DNA of 64,000 nt, from NCBI GenBank assembly GCA_030141605.1, contig JAQGDQ010000239.1, positions 1-64,000 on the forward strand, read 5' to 3'. Position numbers and translations under genes: made by a program. Shown piece by piece: positions 36,726 through 48,049 of the stretch; position 1 is the first letter of the stretch; each line of letters opens with the position of its first letter. The notes below the pieces were generated by a model. That model did not search any database, was not told where the DNA came from, and saw only the letters and a list, made by a program, of their open reading frames with translations. This stretch comes from Tubiluchus corallicola (lineage: Eukaryota > Priapulida > Priapulimorpha > Priapulimorphida > Tubiluchidae).

Positions 36726-38789
36726 ATTTTTCCAGTTAATTCTATTTTTATAGATTCTGCTGCTAAAGCTGCATCATGCGGTATACTTAGTTCATACTTA
36801 TGGGTAAATTTTTTACTTATTAAATTTAATCTCTATATAATATATTAACTATGTTTTCCTCTAGGCTCATTACCTAGCATACATTCCTCTAGAGTCAATA
36901 CGTTATTGCAATCTCCTACAGCTACACCTTGGACATATGAAAGTTCTAATATAACCTACTATAAGTGACCATATGGTCGACACGCTATTCATACAGCATG
37001 CTTTTGTAATTGCCCTTACTATCATATAAAGATACTCAGTCTGTTGTTGTATGTGTGGAATAAATATTTATATCATATCAGTTCAACATGTTTATTGTTG
37101 ACAAAAATATGTTTGCATGTAGGTCTGTAAATTTGTCTGCATCACAGTAATTACTGAGTAAATTCATTCATCGAGAACTTTAAAAAGCAAGTATTAAATT
37201 TGTACATAGGGCGCAAAACACAGCTATAATAAATCCTATAGTTTATTCAAGGCAATTACGAAAAAATTAACAGCAACAATATGCATAAATCCCATAAAAT
37301 TATGTGAACATAACATTAACAACATAGATTTTTGCTTCTGGAGCATATCTCAACGCTTTTACATTACATCTTATAGAAAATATAATTTCTTTCAATGATG
37401 TTTAGCTTAGGGACACATTTTACTGAACACATTAGGTTCGTTAAGCGAAGATTTATTGTATAGCTAAGTCACTAATGTGATGATAAGTTGGCCTTACCAT
37501 TTTTAGACTGAAATGCTTTATTCTCAAATTTAGCAAAACATTTCAAACGCTAGCGATTAAACATGACAATACTTAATACGAGACGTAAACTAAAGAGTAA
37601 AAATGAGCACAAACAAAAAACACAATAATTTCTATACAATCACGCAATAAATGAAAAAAGCAATCCACAAAACTACAAGAATCATGTGATTTTGGGTGTC
37701 AACAAGAGAACGTCGTTGGTAATTATATGCAGGCTAGCAAGACAAACATCTTTCTTATCGTGCAACTTGCATTCAACTTGACGTTTATTTCCAACCACAG
37801 TTTTAAGTGCGGCGCCAGTAAATTTGAATCTTGGAGCTGAACGGATGACGGCAAGCCATCATATTCAATATCAATTGCTCATTGATACGTCTTAAATCTA
37901 TATTTTCAACAAAAACTTTGGTGTCTCAACAATGAAATGTATGTCATTTGGAGCAGTTAGTTAATGAACTTACACAATTTAGAGCCCTCTCTAACAGTGT
38001 AAACGTGTGTATTCTCCTCAAGGTACGAGCTGTAAACCGTACTCCCATAAAGATAGGCTAGTCACTTAGGGGACTATGGGGCAGTGTGGAATCTCACACT
38101 CTGTTAAGAACCAACTCATACCCAACTACATATATGAATAACTGATATCTTTCTCAGTTAAGAAACACCACCATTCAAAGTACAGGACTCTCGGGGGGCA
38201 GTCGTCAACCTTGTGTCACTCCTCACCATCAAAAAATCTTCAGCAGATCCCAAGTGTGCATTGATATGGCCTGCACACTAGGCATGAGCGTTAAAAGTTC
38301 AAATTCCATTTAAACTTAAAATAATTATGGATTCGAATAATTAACACTGAGGCATTAACATTTATTAGAGCATTCCACTCTTTCTTACCTGCAGCTAAGA
38401 GCATAAGTTCTTTTACTCCTAAAGCTAGATTTGGTTGAAGTTGTTGAACATTTTTAGTCTTAGCTGCTTTTGGTTTTTGAAGAGTATCCATATATTTACA
38501 CTTCTTCCGCAATTGATTACCATTTCTTACAATAATATATTCTTCTGCTTTGACTTGGTTTGCTTAAAGATTTATTTTCTCTAGTTACTGTGTCAGTTTG
38601 ATACATTGATCCAGCCTATGTCATCTGCATATTGTTGATCAATTAATAATGGTCCTGAACATGTTGATGAAGATTATCACAGTCAGTAGTATCATAATCA
38701 TGATTATTAGTATTTAAACAAATTAACACTGCAGAACAAAATAAGCAATTTGCAACAATCTTTGCGAGATTTGCTAATGATTCAAATAT

Positions 38790-40610
38790 TTATTTTAAAA
38801 TTTTGGAAAGACTTGGTCCCCTAATTAGAAAAATGTCAAGAATGGGCTACATCTTCACTCACTATGTGCAGAGAATGCCCTCTGTATTACAAACAACATC
38901 TTCCAGCACCTGGGCACCTGGATGGGCCTATACTGAAAAGTACTGGTCTCTCATTGATCATGTGATCATCCACAAAGACAAGATTTCAAAGATGCTCTGA
39001 GGCTGTGTGTGGGGTGGAATGCTGAACTAATTATCACATAACTCTGAATCACAACCCATTCCTCACAATGAGGGTTTCAAGGGAAGTGCTTCAACATCAA
39101 AAATGGCAAAAATAATAAGTCTCTGTGCACTCTGAAAGCTAACATGACTGGATTGTCAAGAGTTTCCAAGAAATCCATGAACTTCTGAAATATAAACATA
39201 AGACATGACCCATATATTAAATTTGTCAAATATCGCCCAGACACCCCCTCTCGAAGTGGGTTTGTGAGAAAGCTCAGCAGTCTTCAGGACACCAGAGTCT
39301 TCAGAGGTAGTACGGATTGCAAAAGCAAAAGTGATCCGGTAGTTCGATGATGTAATTTTTTTCTGAATTCTATGACACATCTATGGATCTACCAGTCATA
39401 CCTCTGACCCTGCCAGACCAAAAGATTACACTTTCTATACAATGGTAAGGACAACATTTTCTCAAATTGAAAATAACACTCACAGATTTTTTTTTAATCA
39501 GTTCAGTCCAGCAGATCCTGTTATAGACAATGAACTAGCTTCCACAAGTCTGCACTGCTCCCAGACCTTGGTCCTACATGGAAAGAGACAACCGCAACCA
39601 TAGACAAGCCAAAGTACTACACAATATTATAAGCTGGTACAGATGAGGCCTTTAGTGCAAGAGGCCTTTAGTATTAAAAAATCTTTGTTTGATGGTCCTG
39701 GAAAAGTACACAACGGATTATGTTGTCCATTCAGTTCTGCCCCACATACAATGTGGCTTCTGTTGCAAGTGCAACATTGGGTAGACAGAAGTGAAGTAGA
39801 CATAGCATTTACACCTATTTCATGTTAAGGAAGGGTACAAGCAAAAACAAGCACCAGGCACCTTTATCAGCTTAGTGAATGTGTTTGATATGGTGAACAG
39901 TGACCTTTTCTGATGGGATTAGGAATCCCCTCCTGAGTTTCTAACTTTCCTTTCACATTGTTGTTGGAAGTCATGGAAAGCACAGGAGAGGAAGATACCA
40001 GTCTACAAGTGTAATGGATTTGATGGAGACATCAAATCTTGAATGTGTGAGGTTGGCAGATAGGAATTGTGATTGGAGAATTCAGACAGTCCACCTCTTG
40101 TGGAGATAACATCAAAAGAGAGAATACAATCATTCAAGATGATCATGTAACCCTAGAAATATAACTCAATTCGAGCAGTGTCTTGACAACACTGTTCAAC
40201 TTTCATCATTCAAAGGTGACCTTCACCTTCTGCCATTGCCCATGGATGTCCTCATCTCCAAGGACTCACCTACATAATGTGCGAAGCATATGCCTACATT
40301 GGAATAGACACGAGCTTCTACTATGACAGTTAATTCCCCACATTCATGTATCCTTGCATTTCAATTTTTAGTTTTACTCGCAGCAGCTACAATTTAATCT
40401 TTCTCGAATCCAAACTGTTGCAAGAGATTTCATGTCTTACTCAACACCTTTCACTGAAAGATATGTTCATCATCATCATGCTGTGTCTAGTTTCCTTGAT
40501 TATGGCAGTGTTAACTTGTCTTGAGGGTAGATTTCTTTTACTCTAATGTTATTTCAGCCCAGTTAATTGTCTACAATAGTCATAATGGGCTTTATGATGA
40601 CGATGATAAT
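38790..40610 (+). pseudogene. RTE-like LINE relic (endonuclease and reverse transcriptase pieces)
   Basis: Around 38870-39000 the three frames together carry the C-terminal part of an apurinic-type endonuclease. One frame has ENALCITNNIFQHL, another has YWSLIDHVIIHKDK. This order is typical of RTE/CFDP2-like LINEs. At 39860-39910 TFISLVNVFDMVNSDLF corresponds to reverse transcriptase motif A (aromatic/Asp-x4-aromatic-Asp), here with the first Asp changed to Asn. Many stops and shifts follow. The 3' part (40460-40610) contains a reverse copy of the repeat at 24786-25340 and ends in a GATGACGATGATAAT run. Confidence 0.6.
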
Positions 40611-41311
40611 ATAACGGTTTGTATAATAAGTTTCCTTTATCGTGTTCGTGGTTGAGCCACTGTTGTTGTGATTACAAAAAAGACCTATCCAAACCAATAC
40701 CAATTATTGATTTTTGCCAAAATCAATAACCGAACCAATACTGATTTTCCTCAAATTCTATCCCGAGTCGATACTGATGCTGCGTTTTTCGCAATATCGA
40801 CAACCAATTTATTGGAGCAACACCAGCTAAAAGTGGTAAGTAAAGATGGTAAAAGTTTTATAATGAAAAATGAAGGAAAAGTAATTAGACTAGACATAAA
40901 GTTTAAATACTCATTATGTTCTATGGTTACCAAGATATAGTTTACAAATGATATTAATATTCGAAATAATAAATAAAGACATGAATGATGAATGATTAGA
41001 AAAGAAATACATAAAGGTCTTCTTAGCAACATCTGATAATGACTCCCATTATGCTATCACATTTCTTGTCCTGTTGATATTTATCGTTGTAAATGAAAGA
41101 ATAAATAATATGGAATGGTTTTATTAATATAAAATTAAAACTCAGAAAATCAAATGAGCACTTGCTTTCTTGGTTACTTAATTCGATCAGACTCTTGCAC
41201 TGTACGTTTGGTGGGCAATAAGCTCTATTCTCGTGGCACAAATCTTGACACAAATATTACAATTATTACATTCTCTCGATAATTTGCATCTTTAAATTTC
41301 AGGACATGCTA

Positions 41312-44300
41312 CAGTAAGTCATCGTTTACCAATGCTAATGCATTTCAGTGAAACAACGCCTTCCATGGGAAGCAATGTAAAAGCATTCATTTGCATTCAT
41401 AACCCATGTTGGCCTATGTAAGAGCACTGACTAAGTTGCCATGCAGGACAAAAATCAAGAACGTCTGGCTATATAAAACTTCCAATTGCCTTGCTGTTTG
41501 ACGTTTCTTGAAATTAAACTCTTTAATTTTAACTAAAAGCTAAAACAGAACTAAAGTTTGCAGTGGAAATTCAAATTTGAAAGACTCTTTCTTGCATAGA
41601 CATATCTTTCTCTGATTGATCCCCTTGTGCTATTTCTTCCTCTTTCTCCTATGCTAGTTTTTTACAAAAAATCTAACATTGGTTGCATAGACACCTTTTC
41701 CTGTTAAAACTTCTTTTCAGCACTTTAAAGTGTTAGCAACATCTTGTCTCACTTCTCAATTTCTCTCCCTATCCAGATTATTTTCACACAAAAATGAAGT
41801 CTAGCACCAATACTGTATTTTATGCAGGTGCTTTATGTAGATGTTTAAGTCTAGCTACTTCTGATTAACGCTCCTGAGAATATTTCTAGTGTTGTTCTTC
41901 TGACAACGTAAATGCAAATGATGTAAAGGCAACCCATTAATGTAACATGAGAGATTTTTATCAGAGGAATTTCATCTCCAGGCATGCAGGAAAGCACTGA
42001 AGTAATTAAGGAGTGGTCAGCAATGAATCATCGCAGCAAGCCTTTGTCTGCATAGTGGGGCAAATTATTACCGTGATTTCTGTTAATAAGGGGAGTGCAG
42101 CGAACAAAATTTCAGAACTTTTGCGATTGCGATTGCGATACTCGACTCTCTCCACCTATCAGAGGCGGGCACCTTTATAGGGTCTATTCTTCTTTAACGC
42201 TGATCTTTTAGTTGTATTTTCCAAGTTTAATGTCTTCATTTGTCTTTTTCCTGTATTCCACACATTCGTTCACTAGATTTCTAATTTTTAGCAATCCTTC
42301 CTTTTCACTGTTCATTAATACATCTGAGTTCAAATTTTTTTTCCATTCTCCATATCTGTAACATCTAAGCATATGTTCAGTAGTGTCATCATCTTCCTCA
42401 CACACTGGACATAATAACTGATCCTTAAACTCATTCTTGTAGTTCCCTTTAACTTTAATCATATTCAGTCTTAGTTTCAATATATCTTTAACCTCTTCTG
42501 GCTTGCATGTGTCTATGTAATTTTGTCGTTTCCACTCGGCATGCCTTAAAAATCTTAATTTAGTGCTGCTTCTGCATTTTTCTGCACATTCATTCTTTGT
42601 GCAACATTCAATCTTATTCTTTATTTCTTTCTTCCATTCAGACTTTTTCATGACCTTCACCATTTCTTTATTAGCATCTATGGTATATTTTTTTGCAGCC
42701 TCAACTACTTCATTATACCATGACCTTTTATGTATACTGTTTATTTGCATTTCGAGTACCTCTGATGCTAATCTCTTTGGTTTACTAATCAGTAAATTCC
42801 GATAGAACATCAATATATTACAATTTACTTTATGTTTTAGAGGACATTTGCCTATTTCAGTTACCAATCCCCAGTATGGCGTTGATTCACTAAGATTAAA
42901 TAATGTTTTTAAAGCATTTGCTTGAATCATTTCTAATTTCTCCCAATCAGTTGCTGTCAAATTTTACCATGTCTCAGAACTATTTAGCACTGCACTCACT
43001 AAAAGAAGCTCGTACAGCATTAGTTTTACCCCCATTGAGCAATCTCCCACTTTCAGCTCACCTCCTATTGTATTGATGTAACTAATTATCATTTTATTTT
43101 TCCCGGTTCGTTTTCCTAACATTGTTTCATAACTACATTTTGTATTAATCCAATCTCCCAAATATTGGTATTCCTCTACTTCCTTAACCTCTCCGTTCCT
43201 TAGTGACTCACATAATTCTGGAATCCTTTTCTTTCGTGTCATGTTAGTTCTCATATATTGTGTTTTCTGTATATTGAATGATAATCTTTTGGTTCTTTCA
43301 ATTTCTTGACAGTTTTTAATCATCTGCTTGATTATAGTTTCTTGTCCTATTCCCACAATATCGTCAATGAATAATAACATACCCACATGTATATTCCTGC
43401 CCATTACAGTCCCTGTTGTCACCATCTCATTAAACCGGTTTATTGCAGCACAACAGAGTAATGGTTCCAGCACTGTTCCCTGTCGGACTATTTCATTTAT
43501 TTCTATCTGGTCTGTTTTACCCAATGGTGTTTCTATAACTATTTCTGCAATTTCATTCCGTTTATATATCATAAAAATTTCTCCTAGTGATATGCCCATC
43601 CTCCATAATTATGTCATTGCATCTTTCAACCACAACTTATCAAAAGACTTTTCTATGTCACAAAAAAGTATGTACACTTCATTTTTATAAAACCTGTTAT
43701 ACTCTAATATTGCCCTCAAGATGTACAGATGGTCATAGACCCCTCTGTTTTTTCTTCTGCCACATTGATGAACTCGTACGTTTTCTTCAAATTTAACTAT
43801 TATTCTATTTTTGATCACTTTTTCCATTAGTTTATTGAATATATTTGTTATGAACAGCCCTCGTCTATTTTTCATCTCTTTCTTGTCACCTTTTCCCTTT
43901 TATAAATTGACTTTATTTTCATTTGGGCCCATTGTTTCGGTATTTTCTTTTGCTTCATTATTTCATTCAGCATTGCTACTATACTATCGATAAATCCTTT
44001 CCCTGCTTGTTTGATCATTTCATTCTTCCATCCATGCATGTCTGGAGCCTTTTTATTTTTTAATGATCGAACTGCTTCATTCACTTCACTGTTAGTAATT
44101 ACTTTTACTTCCTCCTCACTTGCCATTTGTTCAACATGTTTGAAAATTTGTTCAACCCTTGATTCTATCATTCATTCAAATTCACCCTCTGTCGGAGTTG
44201 GAGTTAACAATTCTTCATAATATTTTTTAAAAATCAACTTAATTTTTCCTGGATCCTCTTGGATCTCACCTTGTTTATTTCTCATTGCTATAGCTTCTTC

Positions 44301-44565
44301 TATTTTAGGTTTATCGATGCACTTTTTGAATTCCCAAAATAACTGCTGGTTAAGTTTTCCATTTACTGTAATTTTCTTAACAGTTTTATTTATTCTATTT
44401 ATTTGTTCCTTCCTTTGCAAATCCCTCATCTTGAACTTGAAGCCGAAAAAAAAACGTCGTTAAATCGAAATAAACTTGCCATTTAGTGAATAAAAGGTGT
44501 CAAAAGATCATACTCGCTAAAACGAAACATTGCTAAACGGGAAGTCGTTAAGGGAGGACTTACTG
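41312..44565. mobile_element. pogo-like element split by a LINE insertion
   Basis: CAGTAAGTC at 41312 and its exact complement GACTTACTG ending at 44565 are each flanked by TA, the duplication made by Tc1/mariner/pogo elements. The left 800 bp matches the fragment at 5626. The right 130 bp has CGTTAAATCG and GCTAAAACG words. The intervening 42120-44435 is a LINE in reverse orientation. No transposase frame was recognised. Confidence 0.6.
42120..44435 (-). pseudogene. 5'-truncated non-LTR retrotransposon reverse transcriptase
   Basis: Consecutive - strand frames (44429-44172, 44171-43872, 43875-43609, 43599-42964, 42960-42208) form one nearly continuous pol, broken by a few stops and shifts. 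An N-terminal KAPDxxGW-type segment (KNKKAPDMHGWKNEMIKQ) is followed by motif A FCDIEKSFDKLW (near 43640), motif B RQGTVLEPLL (near 43480), catalytic motif C FIDD (near 43365) and the YLGDWI block. A C-terminal CPVC...H...C zinc cluster lies near 42410. The endonuclease part is absent. The 3' end closes with three copies of TCGCAA at 42121-42140, a hexamer tail typical of some LINEs. It is much better preserved than the other LINE relics here. Confidence 0.85.
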
Positions 44566-44584
44566 TACTTCACCAATAGCCTCC

Positions 44585-44655
44585 CAATAAGCACAATGGT
44601 TAACTACAATGGTCTTGAATTTGGTAGGGATTGTGAATCCCAAAATAGCTTCTAA
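44585..44655 (+). mobile_element. Possible tRNA-derived SINE head
   Basis: AAGCACAATGGTTAACTAC (box A-like) and GGGATTGTGAATCCC (box B region, with complementary GGGATT/AATCCC ends) lie at near-tRNA spacing, directly beside the right end of the pogo-like element. It resembles the head at 4365 (TGGTTAACATAG). Confidence 0.4.
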
Positions 44656-44739
44656 GTGTGATTGCAGTACCTATTTTACATTCTCCAAATACCTATAATT
44701 TATCCTATACAAAACTTGTTTTGGTGTTGACAAGTGTTT

Positions 44740-44960
44740 GGTCCAGGAACACTGCATAGGAGGAACATGCATTCCAGTGCTTGTGTAGCCAGCTTCCCAA
44801 AGAATTTCCAGGTAAGTCCAAGAATTTGCTGAAGGCACTTAATCGATATGAAACTGCCCCAAAGTGTGCAGCAGTACATCGCCCAGGCCTCACAGACATA
44901 ATGTGCAAGTGAAACATAGTAAACTTTATATATGGTTGACAACAAAATAGCTAACTGCAA
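44740..44960 (-). pseudogene. Reverse transcriptase C-terminal fragment of an RTE-like LINE
   Basis: The open frame on the - strand contains CEAWAMYCCTL, then IKCLQQILGLTWK, matching the order 'CExWxxY...L..FH.RCLR.ILxIxW' found just after the thumb in CFDP2-like LINE polymerases. It is probably from the same family as 38790-40610, in opposite orientation. Stops on both sides show it is a fragment. Confidence 0.55.
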
Positions 44961-45535
44961 GTATGATTGGTAAAAATATAGTCTCTGAGCCGTTTAGGTG
45001 TTCTGAAGACCTGGTGCAGCAGATGTGATGAGGGATTTTCTTGTTTAGATGCAGATATTTGATACTTCACAGATGAATAAATGTGCTGGATTTTCAGAGG
45101 ATGTCGTTACCCAGCTATATTCAGATGCGGTTCATGGTCCTCATCACAAGTGTCATAATAACACTAGAAGTAAAATTTTACAAATGCACCACTGCGAGGA
45201 ATTCACACGTGTATACATATTTCAACACAAAATGCGAAGGCCCCCCATTGCGTAATTACTTGGTAATGTAATAACAAAAGAAGCTGTTTGAGCATCCAGC
45301 ATTAATTTGCAGCAAGAAGATTTAGACATAAAGACAGGTAAACATCTCCAGCTTTGAAAGATACTTCTGCCAGTTTTCTAATTGTGAACATATATATAAT
45401 TTGCATTTACAGCTGATCAAAACAATAGTCAATGATCGGATCAGTATCGGTTTCCAAAAAATCTGTATCAGTTTTGGCAAAATCTATTTTTCGGTATCGG
45501 TTCGGTTCAGTTTTCTCGTAATAGGAACAACACTG

Positions 45536-47700
45536 CCTTTAGTCATCTCAATTAATGAGCTTATGAATGTTGTTTGAATGGCATGAATTTTATTATTAAG
45601 CATGAGTTGATTATTAACACTCACTAGTTACAACACAAAAACGAAAGAAATTTCTAAATTTTAAACATATAATTAATTATTGTTACTGCAAAGGTCATAT
45701 CAAAACAACAATTATTTTTTCTTGTTTTTATAACTATCTTCTTCATCCCCACATGGCATATGCTTTTTCGTCGTATCTATAGTCGAAACAAGTTGAAGTC
45801 TATTTTGCGGTCAAACGAAAGATTTCTTGTTTTGCACCCTGATATGAGTGACGAACTGACGATGTAACAGTAATCCCGTAATGGGTAATTCTGCTTACTT
45901 TGGGTTTCTTCAATTTTTCTTGCAATATTACCAAGTTGTGCTATAAATTACTGTAGAGCATTGAAAGGAAAACTATAGGCTGTGATCAAATTTATTTTCA
46001 CGGTAAGATGATAAGATAGATTAGGTTTCAATTTATTTTTCTCATTCTAATTTACATTTCTTTATCATAATAAGCCGCTGCTTTGAGACGGGGTGGCAAT
46101 ATGAATAAATATTCTTTCATATTGTCTGATTATGACTGGTTTGGAAAAATTTTTATCTGCAGTGTATTGTCGTATGAAATGAAGTGTCCACGCAGTTCAT
46201 CCATGTAAGAAAGCTGTATTGAGGAGAGGTTACAATCATTCGTTGCTATCAGCTTTGTCTATTGGTTACATAATTTACATTATCTTTCATGTTACTCGTA
46301 TAGTATCCTCTGTGGGCTGGCAAAATGAGAGACTCCATGAGTATGTAATTCACTGATTGTACTTCTCGGGAAATCCTAGACACCATGGGTCTATCATGTG
46401 CCATACAGTTATCACTGCAAATGATGCTATCAAAAGCAATAAGTGCTGAATGAGGAGAAGCATAGCCTCTGCTATTTTACAGTCCACTTTTTACAGGGAA
46501 GCCAACACATAGGGTGGAACGATAGCCCATAGATACAATTTTTCTATGTGCCTTGCTTATATTTGTGCTCGAGTTGATTTTGACTTTCAAAAGAGCCAAT
46601 TTATCAAAATTTTTGTAGCACAAAAATTCAATCACCCCTATTAAAATTGCTGTTTGCATATGCTGGTTCAAGCAATGCTAAACATCAGGAAAATTATTTG
46701 ACATTCATGAGGCAAGTGTGGCATTATGCTATCATTGTCATTTTTACCTAGATTTTTTTCCTCTTCACTTTCTTTCCACATCTGACATTTATAACTCTTC
46801 CTTTTCTGGCCTCTCTTTTTCTGTTGTCTTTCAGTCACATCTTATGTGGGGTGTGAAAACAAATGTCCATTACAGCTTGACAAATGATGCTGTATGAAAT
46901 AGTGAATAGTGTCTTGATTGCCTTCCTAAAATAATGAAACTTTTAGACAAAGAAGCTGTTATTTAATGGTGTGCTTTTGATGGGACGCTATCAGCAATTC
47001 TTGAATGGTGCTCTCTATCTTAGAACAAAACATGCAGTGAGTTTTCCCCATTAAGTTACATTAGATGTGAAATGCATTTCAAGTATGTATCTTTTTTAGT
47101 GTGATCTTCTTTTTATGTGTTAATAATGTAAACAAAGGACTCCCAGAAACATCAATTCCGTAGTGCTAATAATTCCTTGTGATTTTTTTTTCATTTTTGT
47201 CATTTTTTGTTCTGTTCACCTGAAGAAGAACTATAGTGATAGCTCTAAACTGTGCAATTTCTTTCTTTCTTCCTTGTTTTATAATGAATTTTTTCATTCA
47301 GTGTCAATATTCTTGCCTTTAAGAATTAACCAGTGCTACCTGAAAGCAAAAATCAGTTTAATCAAGTTTGTAACCGGCAAACAGCTTTCCGTCAATAGCT
47401 CATGGCTCAGGCTGCCTGGGTTCAATACATGCTTTGTGCAATTTCTTATGTCATAATGATCCTGGTCATTTTATCTCATGGAGGGAAGAAGTGTGCACTT
47501 CCAAACATGGCTAAGACACCTCTGCCAGTTCAGTGGCTCATCATAGAGGAATATCCATGGTAATGAGCCAGGCTCCAATCAAAGCACAAAAACATCTAGT
47601 TGAGTAGCTCCCAAAATGTATAAAGAAAGGAAAAGTAAGTATTATTTGCCTTAACCAAATCTTCATTATTTCTACAATTATTTCTAAATAAACTTGAACT
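45536..47700. other. Gene-free region
   Basis: I see no supported gene. A - strand frame at 46477-46671 followed by a stop and further open codons to about 46300 may be transposase debris, but I cannot name the family. GGCTGCCTGGGTTCAATAC at 47408-47426 resembles a SINE box B. Confidence 0.4.
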
Positions 47701-47719
47701 GATTTTATAGACCTCAGCT

Positions 47720-47770
47720 ATAATAATAATAATAATAATAGTAATAATAATAACAATAATAATAATTATA
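47720..47770. repeat. (AAT)n microsatellite, probable retroposon tail
   Basis: About 15 AAT units with a few GTA/CAA interruptions. The adjacent 47780-48020 is more GC-rich (GTGACCCGGCCGC, AAACCATCGGGTCTG) and resembles the 3' UTR of an invertebrate LINE or SINE whose tail is this repeat, on the - strand. Confidence 0.7.
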
Positions 47771-48049
47771 ATCTTCATTTTAAGCCAGCTTTCAGGATGA
47801 ACAATTAACACAAGCCTCCAAAGAGCTTTTGGACAGACTGTAAATAACGATCTACAACTACATAACAGAGACTGTTATTACCCCACTTTTACCCTAAATA
47901 CCACACACCAGCCAGGACAACAGCAGGTACCATTTTTAAAGCCTTTGGTGTGACCCGGCCGCTATATCGAACAGATATCTAGAGATTAAACCATCGGGTC
48001 TGTCTAATGATCAGGCTCCAGATTAAGTTTTTTTTTAATTTCTTAAAAC

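Larger units (their letters stand above)
34566..38280. other. Region upstream of Rag supported exons
   Basis: It probably holds Rag exon 1 and the promoter (see 35539-35583). At 35024 and 36603 the word AAATGACTCACAG recurs, and a duplicated segment is listed at 36362-36725. Around 36960-37085 the TATAAAGATAC word followed by AATAAATATT and an end at TTCAACA is reminiscent of an LTR 3' half, but no pair or boundaries were found. Confidence 0.4.
40668..45535. mobile_element. Inverted hAT-like ends enclosing nested transposons
   Basis: The left end reads CACTGTTGTTGTGATTAC and continues for about 110 bp with CCGAACCAATAC-type words. The right end, reverse complemented, reads CAGTGTTGTTCCTATTACG and continues with CCGAACCGATACCG. 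The two align over roughly 100 bp at about 70% by eye. No matching 8-bp target duplication was found, so they may be two independent insertions in opposite orientation. Between them lie a pogo-like element, a LINE and a LINE relic. Confidence 0.5.

Noticed and set aside
36840-37090. Solo LTR
   Set aside because: TATA-like and poly(A)-like words occur in a plausible order, but I could not find TG...CA boundaries with a target duplication or a second copy.
42563-44220. Several + strand ORFs (42563, 43328, 43587, 43811, 44011)
   Set aside because: Complementary-strand shadows of the LINE reverse transcriptase.
46300-46671. MULE- or Kolobok-type transposase relic
   Set aside because: The reading frame looks somewhat protein-like, but no diagnostic motif could be identified.
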